A DNA stretch of 64,000 nt from Danio rerio. Its lineage: Eukaryota > Chordata > Actinopteri > Cypriniformes > Danionidae. The notes under the pieces were generated by a model, which saw nothing but the letters and a program-made list of their open reading frames with translations, was not told where the DNA came from and searched no databases. Location: positions 29,426,001 to 29,490,000 of the forward strand of contig NC_133180.1 of the NCBI RefSeq assembly GCF_049306965.1, written 5' to 3'. Positions 10,527 to 22,201 of the stretch are shown here, piece after piece; position 1 is the stretch's first letter; every line of letters starts with the position of its first letter. Both the position numbers and the translations under genes were made by a program.

Positions 10527-13500
10527 GATCCTCTGGCAACTTCAAGCAACCAACGCTGACTGAAACCCTTGCAAAGTGTGACAAATTCCTAAGAGATAGC
10601 AAAACGGCATTAACCTTAACAGAAAAGATATGCCAGTTTATTGTGCTTGATGATCAGCCATTGTTGGTGGTGATCAGTGTTGTGCAAGTTACTTCCAAAC
10701 TGTAATACATTACAGATTACTTATTACTGTTATTTAAATGTAATCCCTTACCTTACAATATTACTGTCTCAGAATTGTAATATGTTACATTTCTCTTATA
10801 TTACTTTTTAGTTACTTTCATCAAAATAACTACAGAATTACACCTTAACATTATAAAATTCTATGTTGTTCTATAATGAGCATTTTACATCCAGTAGAAA
10901 GTGATTTGATGTAGCAGAATGACTGTGACCTCCAGGCTACTAACAATATAGTATATAATTGGCAATGTGATGGCTCAAGACAATGCAAGAAAGGATGACA
11001 GCCAGAATCACAAATTATCTGTTAAAAGTATGGTAGAGGTAAAGTGATTACCTGGCAATATCTGTGAATGGCTTGGCTATATTCATATTAGGCACAACAG
11101 GCCGATATGTAAACTCCAATGCCATGACAAGATGCAGATTTTGTTTCTTTTCTTATTGTTGCCATTATTGTATTTACTTTACATTCAGTGGTTTACAACA
11201 CAAAACCGTCATGCACAAAGTGAGCATGATGAACAGCTTTCTCAGTATAAAGTTTGTGCACCGATTTCCTGTTTGTGGACAAAACTGCTTGCGAGCTCTC
11301 ACATACGCTGCTCGCGCACAAATTCTCACAATCTCTCAAATATGCACAGCTCACGCACAATTTTTTTTGCATGCTCTCAGTAAACTGCTCTCTCAGTGAG
11401 ATTATATGCAAACTTACAATTTGTGTCTTGTGTTCCCTCTTCCTTTCGAGCTTTTTGATATGATTTATATTGGTACACTATTTATTAACAATAACCAAAA
11501 TACAAAAATAGACCTATAATTTTTAATCTAATAAACCATAACATTTTTGGCTGTATGTTATATGATGAGATATTTCCAGTTTTAAACACCCTTTAAACAC
11601 AAAACATTTATTAAACATCCAAAAGGTGCACCATACTAATCAAATAAAAAACATTTAGACAAAAATAAAAACTAACGCAAGCAGAAATGTAACTAATAGA
11701 AACATTTGATAAGGTATTATAGCCTACTATACAATTCACTCTTCAATTAAATCTCATTATCAATCACATTTTTTTTATGGCAACTAAAATAAAGTGAACT
11801 AGTGTCTGTTGTCTTCCACATTGTTGATGAGATTGTTGAGGACATTTTTCCTGCCATCATCTTCATTTTGAGAAGAAGCTGTTCCACAGGGCCCCTGAAC
11901 ACACTTTGTCATTAAGTACTTAATTTACTCTGTTGTGGTAATACTATAGTTGCTATGGTAACACAGCAAGTAAATATAAACAACTGATCCAGTGCTGTAG
12001 TTTTTTTACAATATTGGGTATATGGTACAATTCACCACATTTTACTGTAGTAAAACTAAACTTTATATTTCATTTTGTGAGTTCACTATTCTTAATACGA
12101 CAGTATGCTTAAGCATTCATTGTAAATGCTAGCCTAAAACATAGGCAGTATACCTTACTCTCAAAAACACTAGTATTTATTATAGAATTTATCCTAACCT
12201 GTAAGTAAATAGTGTAGCAATATATAAACCATATAAACATTATTGGGATAACAATTAAATAGGAGGATCTCTGAAGAGCAACAGCACAAAAGGAAGAGGA
12301 AACACAAGGCTCAGATTGTGAGTCTGCATCATCTGATGGAGTGAGAGCAGGTCGTTAGCACGTGAGCAGCCCAGACGTGTTGAGTGAACGCGAGCAGTTT
12401 TGTCCACAGAGGAAACCGGCACGTTCACTCGCTCGTATTACATGAATGAGCTTACGACATTTGTCAGTGAAATAACGCCATATGCACTTACGTCCATCTC
12501 GCAAATGCTCTGTCTTCTGCTATTTTCATCTATTTGCCGCTTTCCGCTGTGCGTACTGCGAACCGGGCTGAGCCAAATAGCCCCGGACCTTGAGCTCAGA
12601 AGCTGAAATCATTCCGCGTTCAAAGTAAAAAGGTCCCATAGCCAGAGGGAGATTAATGACAGCACGTGCATATATTCTCTAGCCACGAACAGGAAATAAA
12701 ACTGCGGTTTTTTAATTTGTTAATGTCTTGCAGGCGAAAAGTTTGTTGTAACGCACGCGTTACTGAACATGTACCGAGTAAAATATTACTGAAAATGTAT
12801 TAGTAATGCCTTACACTACTGCGTTACAGGAAAATACATTTCAGTAAAATACATTTTCAGTAATACATTACTGTAATACATTACTTTTGTAACGCATTAC
12901 TCCCAACACTGGTGGTGATTAATACCGGGTTTAAATGCTTAATTGAACACCTCGAGCCTCGCTACGTTATGCCTAGCCGCCACTACATTGTCGACAAAAT
13001 CATACCCCAGATGCATAAAGACGTTAAAGAGTTTATTGCTATGCATCTGGATAAAACAACTGCTGTTAGCTTCACCACAGACATCTGGAGCTCAGAAAAC
13101 TGTCCACTATCTTTATCGAGTCTGACTGCACACTGGATAGACGCTGACTTTACTTTGCAGACTATATGACTATATTTTGCACACCTAAGCGTCTCCAGCA
13201 GGATGTCCAAACACGATGGAACAGTACCAAGCACATGATTGACAGCCTTATTCATCAAAAACGGCCACTGCAGGCCTACTCGTCTGAAGAAAACAGCTTG
13301 CTGCCAGCTATTCTAACCGCGAACCAGTGGGCTCTATTGGAGAAGTCCTCAAAGGTTTTGGTCCCCTTTGAAGAGCTAACAGATACCGTCAATGCCACCT
13401 CCGCCACCACAGCTGATGTCATCCCCTCAGTCCATGTACTGGTACAGTTTCTCAGTAAAGATGAGCAAGTGAAGATGAGCAGGGGGCGCAAACCATGAAA

Positions 13501-13600
13501 GCCACTCTTCTGGATGCAGTCCACAGTCGTTTCAAGGATGTGGAATCTGAGCCCCTCTACGCTGTAGAAACACTGCTGGATCCACGGTATAAGAGAAATT
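10093..13600 (+). mobile_element. hAT DNA transposon relic with BED finger (ZBED-like), 3'-truncated
   Basis: The left end AGGGATGTCCCGATCCGAT is a known style of fish hAT terminus. From 10301 the translation shows a BED zinc finger (MSAVWQYF, CNSC, TSNLIKHLK). After an A-run of about 39 (near 10487-10525), the transposase body follows: FIVLDDQPL, then across the nested insertion INTGFKCLIEHLEPRYVMPS, DIIPQMHKD-like and FTTDIWSS, and later QTRWNSTKHMID and EPLYAVETLLDPRYK (13540-13590). The segment between FTLQ (about 13158) and the QDVQTRWN block is deleted, there are several stops and frame changes, and the C-terminal dimerisation region and right end are missing. It replaced the first part of serpin copy 2. 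Confidence 0.75.
10675..12911. mobile_element. hAT-type DNA transposon nested in the ZBED-like relic
   Basis: The ends are inverted: CAGTGTTGTGCAAGTTAC at the left, and CAGTGTTGGGAGTAATGCG as the complement of the right end. The target duplication is a perfect 8-bp GTGGTGAT (10667-10674 and 12912-12919), the size expected of hAT. Removing the element and one duplication rejoins the reading frame of the outer transposase (DDQPLLVV then INTGFK). Subterminal DNA is rich in 'taatacattac' words. No transposase is recognised in the 2.2 kb, so it is called non-autonomous. Short open frames at 11064-11460 and 12400-12606 have no recognised similarity. Confidence 0.85.
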
Positions 13601-14057
13601 ATTCTAAAATTTTACATTTATTTACACAATTTGATCTGAGAAAAAAAACTGATATCAAACACATTACATAAATCATACATTCATACCTAAATTTATGCAT
13701 ACCTTTGATCAATCTCAACCAAAAGAAACAAGGAAATGTGATTTAAAAAAATAATTTTTAAAAGATGCTCCAAGCTCAGATTGCTATTGCTATCATATAT
13801 TGCTATTGTTTATGACTATTGGACTGATGAAGAAATTGTAATGAACAAAAATGACACCCATAGTGATATGAAAGGATTAATCTGAATACACAATCGTTTA
13901 CATTATTATAACTTTTTTTACTGTTTCTTTTTGCAAGCACAAATGTGTTTAGACTGGGTGTGTAAATCAGTAAAATGTGACATTTTATATTTACACCAGG
14001 TACTTCACAAATGTGGAAACCCTTCAACATGCAAAGGTTACATCAAAGGCTGCACTA
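13601..14057. other. Unassigned DNA between the hAT relic and serpin copy 2
   Basis: AT-rich sequence with no gene or terminal repeat that I recognise. It joins directly to the middle of serpin coding exon 1, so the breakpoint of the unit 2 deletion lies at about 14057. Confidence 0.4.
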
Positions 14058-15631
14058 ACAGCAGCTTCTCAGTGGCATTGGCTACAGTAGTGCAATCTTC
14101 AGCACTGAGGAAATGCACCAGCTGTTTCACAGTCTCCTGGAAGACATCGGCAATAGGACAGGAGAGGACATCGATATCGGCACTGCTCTTTATGCAAGCG
14201 ACCGATTTAAGCCTCATTCTAAGTTTCTGGAGGACATGAAGGAGTTTTACCACTCGGATGGCTTCACTGTAGATTTTAGGGTCAAAGAAACAGTCGATCA
14301 AATTAATAAATATGTGGAGGAAAAAACACATGGAAAAATCAATCAAGCTGTCGATGATCTGGAAGAGGATACTTTGATGTTACTTCTCACATACATATAT
14401 TTTAAAGGTACTGTAAGTGAACAAATATACAAAATAGTCAAAGTATTGGAGCTCTGAAAATGGCATTAGATCTTAAATAATTTCACTCTTTCTTCTGAAG
14501 CAAAATGAGACAAGCCTTTTAACCCAGAAACAACCAGCGAGAGTACATTTCATATAGATGATAAGACCACCGTTCCAGTGCAAATGCTGCATCAGTATGA
14601 ACGTCTCAAAGTCTATTATGATGCTGAACTGTCCACTAAAGTCCTCTGTCTTGACTACAACGACTCCTTCTGCATGTTTCTTTCTGTCCCAGATGTTCAC
14701 ATGGGGCGAAAAACCATCAAAGATCTAGAGATGACAATCTCTAGACAGCACATTGAAAATTGGAGAAGAGATGTATTTGAACAGTTAGTTGTCTACATCT
14801 AAAATAAATCTAAAGTAGCACCCTAATTGTTTCATTAAAGTGTTTTAAGTTAAGTGCATTCATCACAGTGACTTATTTTTTGGTCATGCAGTGAAGTTGA
14901 CATCTACGTCCCCAAGCTTTCTCTGAAAACATCATACTCTCTGAAGGATATTTTGAAGGGAATGGGAATGGCTGATATGTTTTCAGATAAAGCTGATTTT
15001 ACAGGAGTTTCAGAGGAAAGGATCTTCGTTTCACAGAAAAAGTCTCAATCCATCTCTATTCCAGCTTAATAAACTACTAATCAACTGTTTATTAATAGTT
15101 AATAAAAGCTGTGTTTAGATTTGAGTGGGATTAAGAATGCAGAATATGACTATACTTTATAAATAATGAACAGTTTATGTCTTAATAATAGGTAATAAGC
15201 CAGAATCATGCCCTACTGTAACTAAAGTGTTACGGAAATATGAGTTGCATTTGTATTCAATATATTCACTGAATCTAATCAAGTTAAGAATTTGGTCAAA
15301 TCAAAATGATACTCTGTGAATCAGAATTGAATCCATTCAGGCAGCAACTTTTGTAGTTTTTGAAGTTTTGGGGACAGGTATTGTTTTGACAATATTACAT
15401 AAAACTTTGGAAAGACAAAGAAACCCTTTTATTTTGAAGCAATTGACATTTAAATATAACCTAAATCATAATTTAAATATACAATTAAAAGACTTTAAGA
15501 GGAGTCAGTTTGATTCACTTTTAGGTTTTGCATAAAGCCACTCTGGATATCGATGAGAAAGGAACCACCGCAGCAGCAGTGAAAGGAGTTGAAACCACAC
15601 TACATTCCTACAGCCCATTGAGCAAGTTTTT
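14058..15631 (+). pseudogene. Serpin copy 2, truncated at both ends
   Basis: Exons seen are 14058-14407 (the last part of coding exon 1, from QLLSG-equivalent onward), 14501-14783, 14892-15036 and 15525-about 15631. The signal peptide and first 80 or so residues are missing. At the start of the second coding exon the conserved Gly-Lys-Trp is altered: GGA is now GCA and the TGG is TGA, a nonsense codon. The donor after the third exon is lost (TCACAGAAAA in place of TCAAAAGTAA). The last exon stops inside the reactive loop region (hinge [10 protein letters not shown], loop KGVETTLH|S, then SPLSK), where a DANA SINE takes over. Four independent lesions make this a firm pseudogene. Confidence 0.9.
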
Positions 15632-15897
15632 ACGCAGCGGATGCCCTTCCAGCCACAACCTATCTCTGGGAAACATCCACACACACACTCATACACTTCG
15701 GACAATTTAGCCTACCAAATTCACCTGTACCGCTAGTCTTTGGACTGTGGGGGAAACTGGAGCACCCGGAGGAAACCCACGTGAACGCAGGGAGAACATG
15801 CAAACTCCACACAGAAATGCCAACTGAGCCGAGGCTCGAACCAGCGACCTTCTTGCTGTGAGGCGACAGCACTACCTACTGCGCCACTACTTCGCCT
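15632..15897 (-). mobile_element. DANA SINE, nearly full length, at the truncated end of serpin copy 2
   Basis: Reverse-complement DANA with tRNA-like head at the right (block 'ggttcgagcctcggctc' on the minus strand, near 15828-15845, with 'ctgtcgcctcacagcaag') and the body and TG-rich linker at the left. On its left it joins serpin last-exon sequence, on its right it joins DNA homologous to the 3' flank of copy 3 beginning near 23067. About 1 kb of unit sequence expected between those points is absent. Confidence 0.85.
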
Positions 15898-18800
15898 AAA
15901 GAGGTTTAATGTGTATTAATTAGATTATAATCCTTACCATTTTGTGAGAGAGTGCATATTCTGTGCTTTTTAATGGTTGCATTTTAAATTTCTGTTGTTT
16001 TTCGTCTGGTGCAAATAGTCAAATTGCTCATCACTGCAAATCTCTTCACGTAGCATGTTGTTGGAACACGGGGTTACAATGTAACCTGCTCACCTGATGT
16101 TTGCAATCATAATATTTATATTATTTTCAAATTAATATCCCCCTCATCTGAAACTCTGAATCAGTGTCTCATTTCGGAGTCTGCTACTGTCCACCGGAGG
16201 TTGCATTTCGCATCTGCTCATTCATTTATTTGAGCTTCTGGAGTCGTTTATGCTTCCTATACTAAATTGGTAATACTTTTTAGTGGAACAAACCAGTTTG
16301 ATTCACATGCGCTCTCATGCTGTGTTCACGACGCTAATAGATTTCCTGCGATGCGTTACGTGTGAATGAGGTGGCGCGAGTTGAGCATTTTGCGCAATTG
16401 ATGCGCAAATCGTTCAAGTTGGAAAATCTGAACTACAGCTGACATTCTTGCCGCGTTAACCAATCATGAGCTTGCTCTTGTAGGGGTGTGATTATGACGT
16501 AGCGCCTGCTGTTGGTGTCTCAAGGGGAAATCCTCCTGCCGACACTGGACAACAGTTCATTTAACCGGACTCGGCTCAGTCTGAAGCACCCCTGAGAGTC
16601 TCCATTATGCAGGTATAGGTTTTGGAGGAGTTGATGAACCCACAGAGCTGGATGCACCTCAGAATGGATCTAGTGGACTCAGACATGGCTCCAAACGACT
16701 TAACACTGTTCTTCAGTCTAACTAAAGCAAATAAACACAGCTATTCTCTCAATAAAATCAATATTGGTCATTTAGCAAGAAAGCTAGAGTTACCAGGCAG
16801 GCAGAAGCCCTTTCCATGACCCGCATCCGTTCTGAAGTGAATTGAATTGACCCGCGAATGAAGAGAGTAAACTTAAAATGTTCATGCTTCAATTTCCACG
16901 TGAATATCGCAATTTATCTAGTGTGAGCACAGCATAAACCCACCAGTTTGAATAATTTTGAGGAATAATTCAGTAAATTAACTCAATGAATCTGTAAGAG
17001 CATTTAATTTAGTTTAACATTTTATCCACTGATTCAGGTAGTATTATTTTCAGGGACATCCATCATAATGATCTGTACATAGGGTGTTCTTTCCTTTTAT
17101 AGAGTTATTCAGAATTCATTTGTTTGTAATATATTTGCTTTCTAGTATTTAAAAAGCCAGCATGCAACATCATTGTGTTTCCAATGATAGATCCCATTCA
17201 AATAATAATTATATAATAAAATGTCAAATGTTTCTTCAAAAGATGTTTGCCTTTTCGGCTGCTGGAAATAAAGGGTTAAAGTTTAACACAACAGTACCAC
17301 AGTATAGCCAACCTAGTGCTATGTTTGTTTCTGCCATTATTTATTTATTTTTTTGATACAATAACCTTTGCTGCAATGCAGGATTCATTGGCTGTTTGCT
17401 ATTTAGAGCAGCAAAGACTACTAATGTATGAGCATTTTTCAGACTTTGACAGGGACTTCAGTAATTGTTACAATTCATATGGACCAGTTTCTTTTTTCTC
17501 TGGATCATAACATGTAAGTGTAATTAAAATGGTTGCCTCATTTTCTATAATTTGCAAAATATTTATCTAATTGTGTGTTGTAACTTGTAATCTGTTCTCA
17601 AGGCTTGTAATTGCTTATCTATTATAGATCAGTGCTTGTACTGTATCTCTCAGGTTAAATCTGTATGGCCTATTTCACATGTTGCATTCAAAATCACGTT
17701 GAAAACATGACGGGTGCTTCTTCCTTTACCGATTCAAATGCATTTGTGAGCTCGCGATCCTCTGCCATTTGTCGTTGCTATGGCCACCATCAGCTGTACC
17801 TACACATGTGCGGTGCGGTCAATTTTCAAAATGGTTCAACTCTTGCCACTGTGTGAATTAATACTGAATGTGTGTCGTTGTTTTTTCTTGGCGTTAGGTT
17901 AAAGGGGTGGTCTACTACAATATTATATTTTAAACTTTAGTTGATGTGTAATGTAGCTGTGTGAACATAAACAACGTCTCTAAAATGTAATAGGCTCAAA
18001 GTTCCATACAAAGGGAAACATTGGCTTTTACAGAGTTAGCTTAGGAAACAAAGGTTGGACACTACAAAAAATACATCCGGGTTAATGATGTCATAAACTC
18101 TTCAGGTTAAGTGCATACATCATGCACAGTGAAGGGGCGTGGCCAGAGGTGCTGTGATGCTATAGCAGAGAAAGCTAAAATAACCGCTTTCCCTGTGTTC
18201 TACATCTCAAGATATGTGAATGTTTCATAATATTTACCTATGCTCATAAACAGCTACAACATCTCAAATGACTAAAAAGATAACTAAAGAAATCTCCACG
18301 GTGCTGAGCGAGATCGCTTACTGAACAGCGCATCTTGTAATGTGCCCGAACGTAATGTGAGTGAGGGCCATCGGGGGAGACGGGAGGGGGGACAAGTGTG
18401 CTTTGGCCCGGTTCAAGGCAACTGTATATAGTGTAAGTACGCTCTAAACTACAAAAGGTAATCCATTACTTTAAAAAGTTTATCAGAAGATCTTTATTGA
18501 GGGTTTCCATCACTAGGAGAGAAGACACTTCAGCAGTTTACCAGTCACATCTGAATAATTATAATTACTTTGCAAATCCAGAAGAGGAAAAAAAGGTTTT
18601 ACTTTAACACGGATGAAGGCAAGAAGAGTGTTCTGGGCACTCTTGCAGTTTCTTCTACAAATTCCAGAGTTTTATTTGCAGGACACAATTAAGTTCAAGT
18701 AAAATCCATCCCTTCATTAGCTAAATGTTTTATGCTTTAAATGGTTTCTGACTTCTGCAAATAATTTGTTCAAATTATAATTAGACAAAACTAGATGGAA

Positions 18801-18999
18801 ACCCACAAGTTTTCTTTCTTTTTTTTTCTTGCAAGTTTTGAAAAGATTTACTTCACACTAGAATGAAAACTTAGATAATCACTCTTTCTGTCTCCAGGAA
18901 TATGGACCATGTCATTTAACCACAATATTTACTAGCAGGACAGAATCTGCAGACATTGTTTGCTATTTATGTGTGTATTTCACTTCTATGCATGTCTTT
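15898..18999. other. 3' flank of serpin unit 2, no gene recognised
   Basis: The first few hundred bases match the 3' flank of unit 3 (from about 23067). The block 'gactactaatgtatg' near 17417 with 'ttcagactttgacagggact' recurs near 45140, so the flank is shared with unit 5 as well. A TIR element lies at 16318-16934. Around 17900-18450 there is a dispersed-repeat-like block opening AAAGGGGTGGTCTACTAC. Open frames of 60-70 codons here show no recognisable domain. Confidence 0.5.
16318..16934. mobile_element. Short TIR element (MITE-like)
   Basis: The ends are inverted repeats, TGCTGTGTTCAC at 16318-16329 and GTGAGCACAGCA at 16923-16934 (one mismatch). The left subterminal part is CpG-rich ('gatgcgttacgtgtgaatg'). 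An open frame at 16622-16819 inside shows no recognised domain. No clear target duplication, so superfamily is left open; Harbinger is possible. Confidence 0.5.
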
Positions 19000-19157
19000 G
19001 GGCAGTGGGGGAAACCAGAGCACCCAGAGGAAACTCACGCAAACGGGGGGAGAACATGCAAACTGCACACAGAAAAGCCAACTGACCCAACCGGGTCAAA
19101 CCGGGTTCAAACCAGCAACCTTCTAGCTGTGAGGCGACAGTGCTAACTACTGACACT
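19000..19157 (-). repeat. DANA SINE fragment in the unit 3 upstream region
   Basis: Reverse-complement DANA head region ('gagaacatgcaaactgcac', 'accagcaaccttctagctg', 'gaggcgacagtgctaac'). It is preserved at the same relative place as the fragment ahead of unit 2, which supports its being inherited with the duplicated unit. Confidence 0.75.
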
Positions 19158-19159
19158 CA

Positions 19160-19893
19160 TATAAAAAAGTAACAATAAAGTAACCAGTAACCACAACCAG
19201 AAAGTAACAATAACACTATTTTGTTTCATTTTCAAGTCAAATTTTCCAACAGCTTTCACCAGCACAATTCCTTTTTGGTGTTAAAACTGGTGTTATTAAG
19301 CTGCCACATAAAAGTCAAATATTTTTACATAAATGATTTGCTTATCTTGAAGGTCAATGGCTTTCCTTTCCTTCACCCAGCCCACACAGTCATCTGTGTG
19401 TATTTGTGCAGTAAGTGGATCAATGTCTCTTTATTACTCATTTGTTGACATGCACCCTCTACACCAATTGCATAATAATATAGGTCGTCTATTGGGTAAT
19501 CAAAATATTTTATATAAAATAATATTTGCTGATTGGATAGCTGTGATGACCTTTCCATTCAGCCCTTGACCTCATCAATGTTAATGACATGTTACGGTTT
19601 ATTTTCATAATAAATTCATATACAAAATTAAGTTACCTAATAATGGGATTAGACAAAATTATTACAAATAAAAAAAAGTACATAATGTTCAGGTTAAATG
19701 CTGATGGCCTGTGATTTATTGACTGCAGATTTAAGGGATTTCTCAGAGGTTAATAATTTATTTTCTTACTAAAGTTAAATAAAAAGTAAACAGACAAAAG
19801 GTTGTTTTATAATCAAACAAACTGTAAAGAGCACAGGCTTTATAACTCGACTAGTCTAGTTTGAGAAAAGAGGAACAACAGCTGTCTGAAGAG
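19160..19893 (+). promoter_or_regulatory. Serpin unit 3 upstream region, promoter and non-coding exon
   Basis: The shared upstream block (about 19160-19560) leads to an HNF1-like GTTAATAATTTAT (19749-19761), a FOXA-like GTAAACA (19786-19792) and a TATA-like TTTATAAC (19839-19846). The probable non-coding exon ends at GAG|GTAGGA (19893/19894). The likely acceptor before the coding start is TTCTTCTCAG at 20088, leaving a 13-nt leader before the ATG. Motif order and spacing are the same in units 5 and 6. The liver role is inferred from the known use of HNF1 and FOXA by serpina1 promoters. Confidence 0.6.
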
Positions 19894-20101
19894 GTAGGAC
19901 ATTTCTGTGCTTGAGATCTGAATTATTGTTTGATAAATAAATGTAAATCTGATCTTTTAGATGAACCTTAGAAGACAGAAAATACAGCAGTATGATGAGT
20001 TGTTCATCGTCACTGATGCATCAAACTGTCATGAACATGTCCTCATTGTCACAAAAATGTTGCTAAACTCTGTTCAATTTCTTCTCAGAGACTTCAAGAC
20101 C

Positions 20102-22201
20102 ATGGAACAGAACGGTGTATTTTTGTGGATTTTTGGTTTTGCAATAGTTGTCTGTGGGAATCAAGAGACTTTACAACAACCTCCCATTAGCGCTAAACTC
20201 CCGTCATTGATAAACATGAACAACGATTTTGCTTTTCACCTGTACAAGAGGCTTATAGAATCGCCTGACTATCAGTCTAAAAACATCTTCTTCTCTCCGT
20301 TCAGTGTGTCTATGGCCCTTTCTGAGCTTTCTTTAGGAGCCGGTGGAGACACCAAACAGCAGCTTCTCAGTGGCATTGGCTACAACAGTGCAATCTTCAG
20401 CACTGAGGAAATGCACCAGCTGTTTCACAGTCTCCTGGAAGAAATCGGCAATAGGACAGAAGTGGACATTGATGTCGGTACTGCTCTTTATGCAAGCGAC
20501 CGATTTAAGCCTCATTCTAAGTTTCTGGAGGACATGAAGGAGTTTTACCACTCGGATGGCTTCACTGTAGATTTTAGTGTCAAAGAAACAGTCGATCAAA
20601 TTAATAAATATGTGGAGGAAAAAACACATGGAAAAATCAGTCAAGCTGTCGATAATCTGGAAAAGGATACTTTGATGTTTCTTCTCACATACATATATTT
20701 TAAAGGTAAGTGTGCAGCTATACACAATTGTCAAAGTATTGGAGTCCTGGAAATGGCATTAGATCTTCTTAAATAATTCCACTATTTCTTCTGAAGGAAA
20801 ATGGGACAAGCCTTTTAAGCCAGAAACAACCAGCGAGAGTACATTTTATATAGATGATAAGACCACCGTTCCAGTGCAAATGATGCACCAGTATGAACAT
20901 CTCAAAGTCTATTATGATGTTGAACTATTCACTAAAGTCCTCTGTCTTGACTACAACGATTCCTTCTCCATGATTCTGGCTGTCCCAGATGTTTACATGA
21001 AGCAAAAAACCATGAAAGATCTAGAGATGACAGTCTCTAGACAGCACATTGAAAAGTGGAGGAGAAGTGTATCTGAACGGTTGGTTGTCTACATCTAAAC
21101 TAAAATCCAAAGTTACATCCCAATTGTTTCATTAAAGTGTTTTAGGTGTGTTAATCATATGGATTACCCAGTCATCTTTAACCACAGTGACTTCTTTTTT
21201 TCCTGCAGAAAAGTTGACATCTACGTCCCCAAGCTTTCTCTGAAAACATCATACTCCCTGAAGGATATTTTGAAGGGAATGGGAATGACTGATATGTTTT
21301 CAGATAAAGCCGACTTTACAGGAGTTTCAGAGGAAAATATCTTCGTTTCAAAAGTAAAGTTTCAAATCCATCTCTATTCAAAGTCAAAAAGTCAAGTCAA
21401 CAGTGATTTGCAGTGCTGAAAAGATCATATACAGTATATAACATGATGTTTACTCTTCAATTTTAGAAATATGGGTAACACTTTCGTTTAGGTCATAATT
21501 CATGTTGTTAACAAACCAATAACTAACAATACCAGCTTAATAAACTACTAATCAACTCTTTATTAATAGTTAGTAAAAGCTGTTTAGATTTGGGTAGAAT
21601 TAAGAATGCAGGATAGGAATATACTTTATAACTAATAATGAACATTTGATATCTTAATAATAATAATAATAAGCCAGTAGTTAATAGCATGAATCGTGTA
21701 ACTGAAGTGTTACTGAAATATGAGCAGCATTTATTTTCAATTTATATACACTGAATCTAATCAAGTTAAATATTTGGTCAAATCAAAATGAGACTCAGAA
21801 CAGAATCCATTCAGACTTTTGTAGTTTTTGAAGATTTGGAGACAGGGATTGTTTTGACAATTTTTTACACAAAACTTTGGAAAAAATAAAGGAAAACCGT
21901 TAGTTTTGAAGCACATCATTGACATTTAAATATAAGCTAAATCATGACTTTATTATACAATTAAAAGACTTTAAGAGGAGTGTGTTTGATTTACTTTTAG
22001 GTTTTGCATAAAGCCACTCTGGATATCGATGAGCAAGGAACCACCGCAGCAGCAGTGACAGGAGTTGAAATAAGACCAACTTCCTACGACCCACTGAGTG
22101 ATTTGAAATTTGATCACCCATTCATGATCTTTATCACGGATCAAACAAATGACAACATCCTTTTCGTTGGGAAAGTCGTCAACCCAAATGAAAAACTGTG
22201 A
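20102..22201 (+). CDS. serpina1: Serpin copy 3, intact secreted clade A serpin (alpha-1-antitrypsin-like)
   Basis: Exons 20102-20705, 20797-21079, 21209-21353 and 22001-22201 join to 1233 nt, 410 residues. Residues 1-20 ([20 protein letters not shown]) are a signal peptide. The serpin fold is clear: [20 protein letters not shown] near 65-85, [13 protein letters not shown] near 180, FKGKWDKPF at the first splice junction, [12 protein letters not shown] in the third exon, and the terminal signature [19 protein letters not shown]. Sequons NRT and NDS suggest glycosylation. The hinge [11 protein letters not shown] has small residues typical of inhibitory serpins; the loop reads [11 protein letters not shown], giving P1 Thr by alignment to human Met358. 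The ATG is chosen because it opens the signal peptide in a good context; the frame is open upstream to 19961, but that extension is not conserved in copies 1 and 5. AATAAA at 22360. The exact orthologue name is uncertain. Confidence 0.9.

Noticed and set aside
15815-15897. tRNA gene on the minus strand
   Set aside because: It is the tRNA-like head of a DANA SINE and continues into the SINE body.
19961-20101. In-frame upstream start giving a longer serpin copy 3
   Set aside because: The extension lacks a signal peptide, contains a likely splice acceptor (TTCTTCTCAG), and is broken in copies 1 and 5.
20333-20734. Minus-strand open frames of 100-133 codons opposite serpin exon 1 in several copies
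   Set aside because: They are shadows on the antisense strand of the conserved serpin exon and end where the exon ends.
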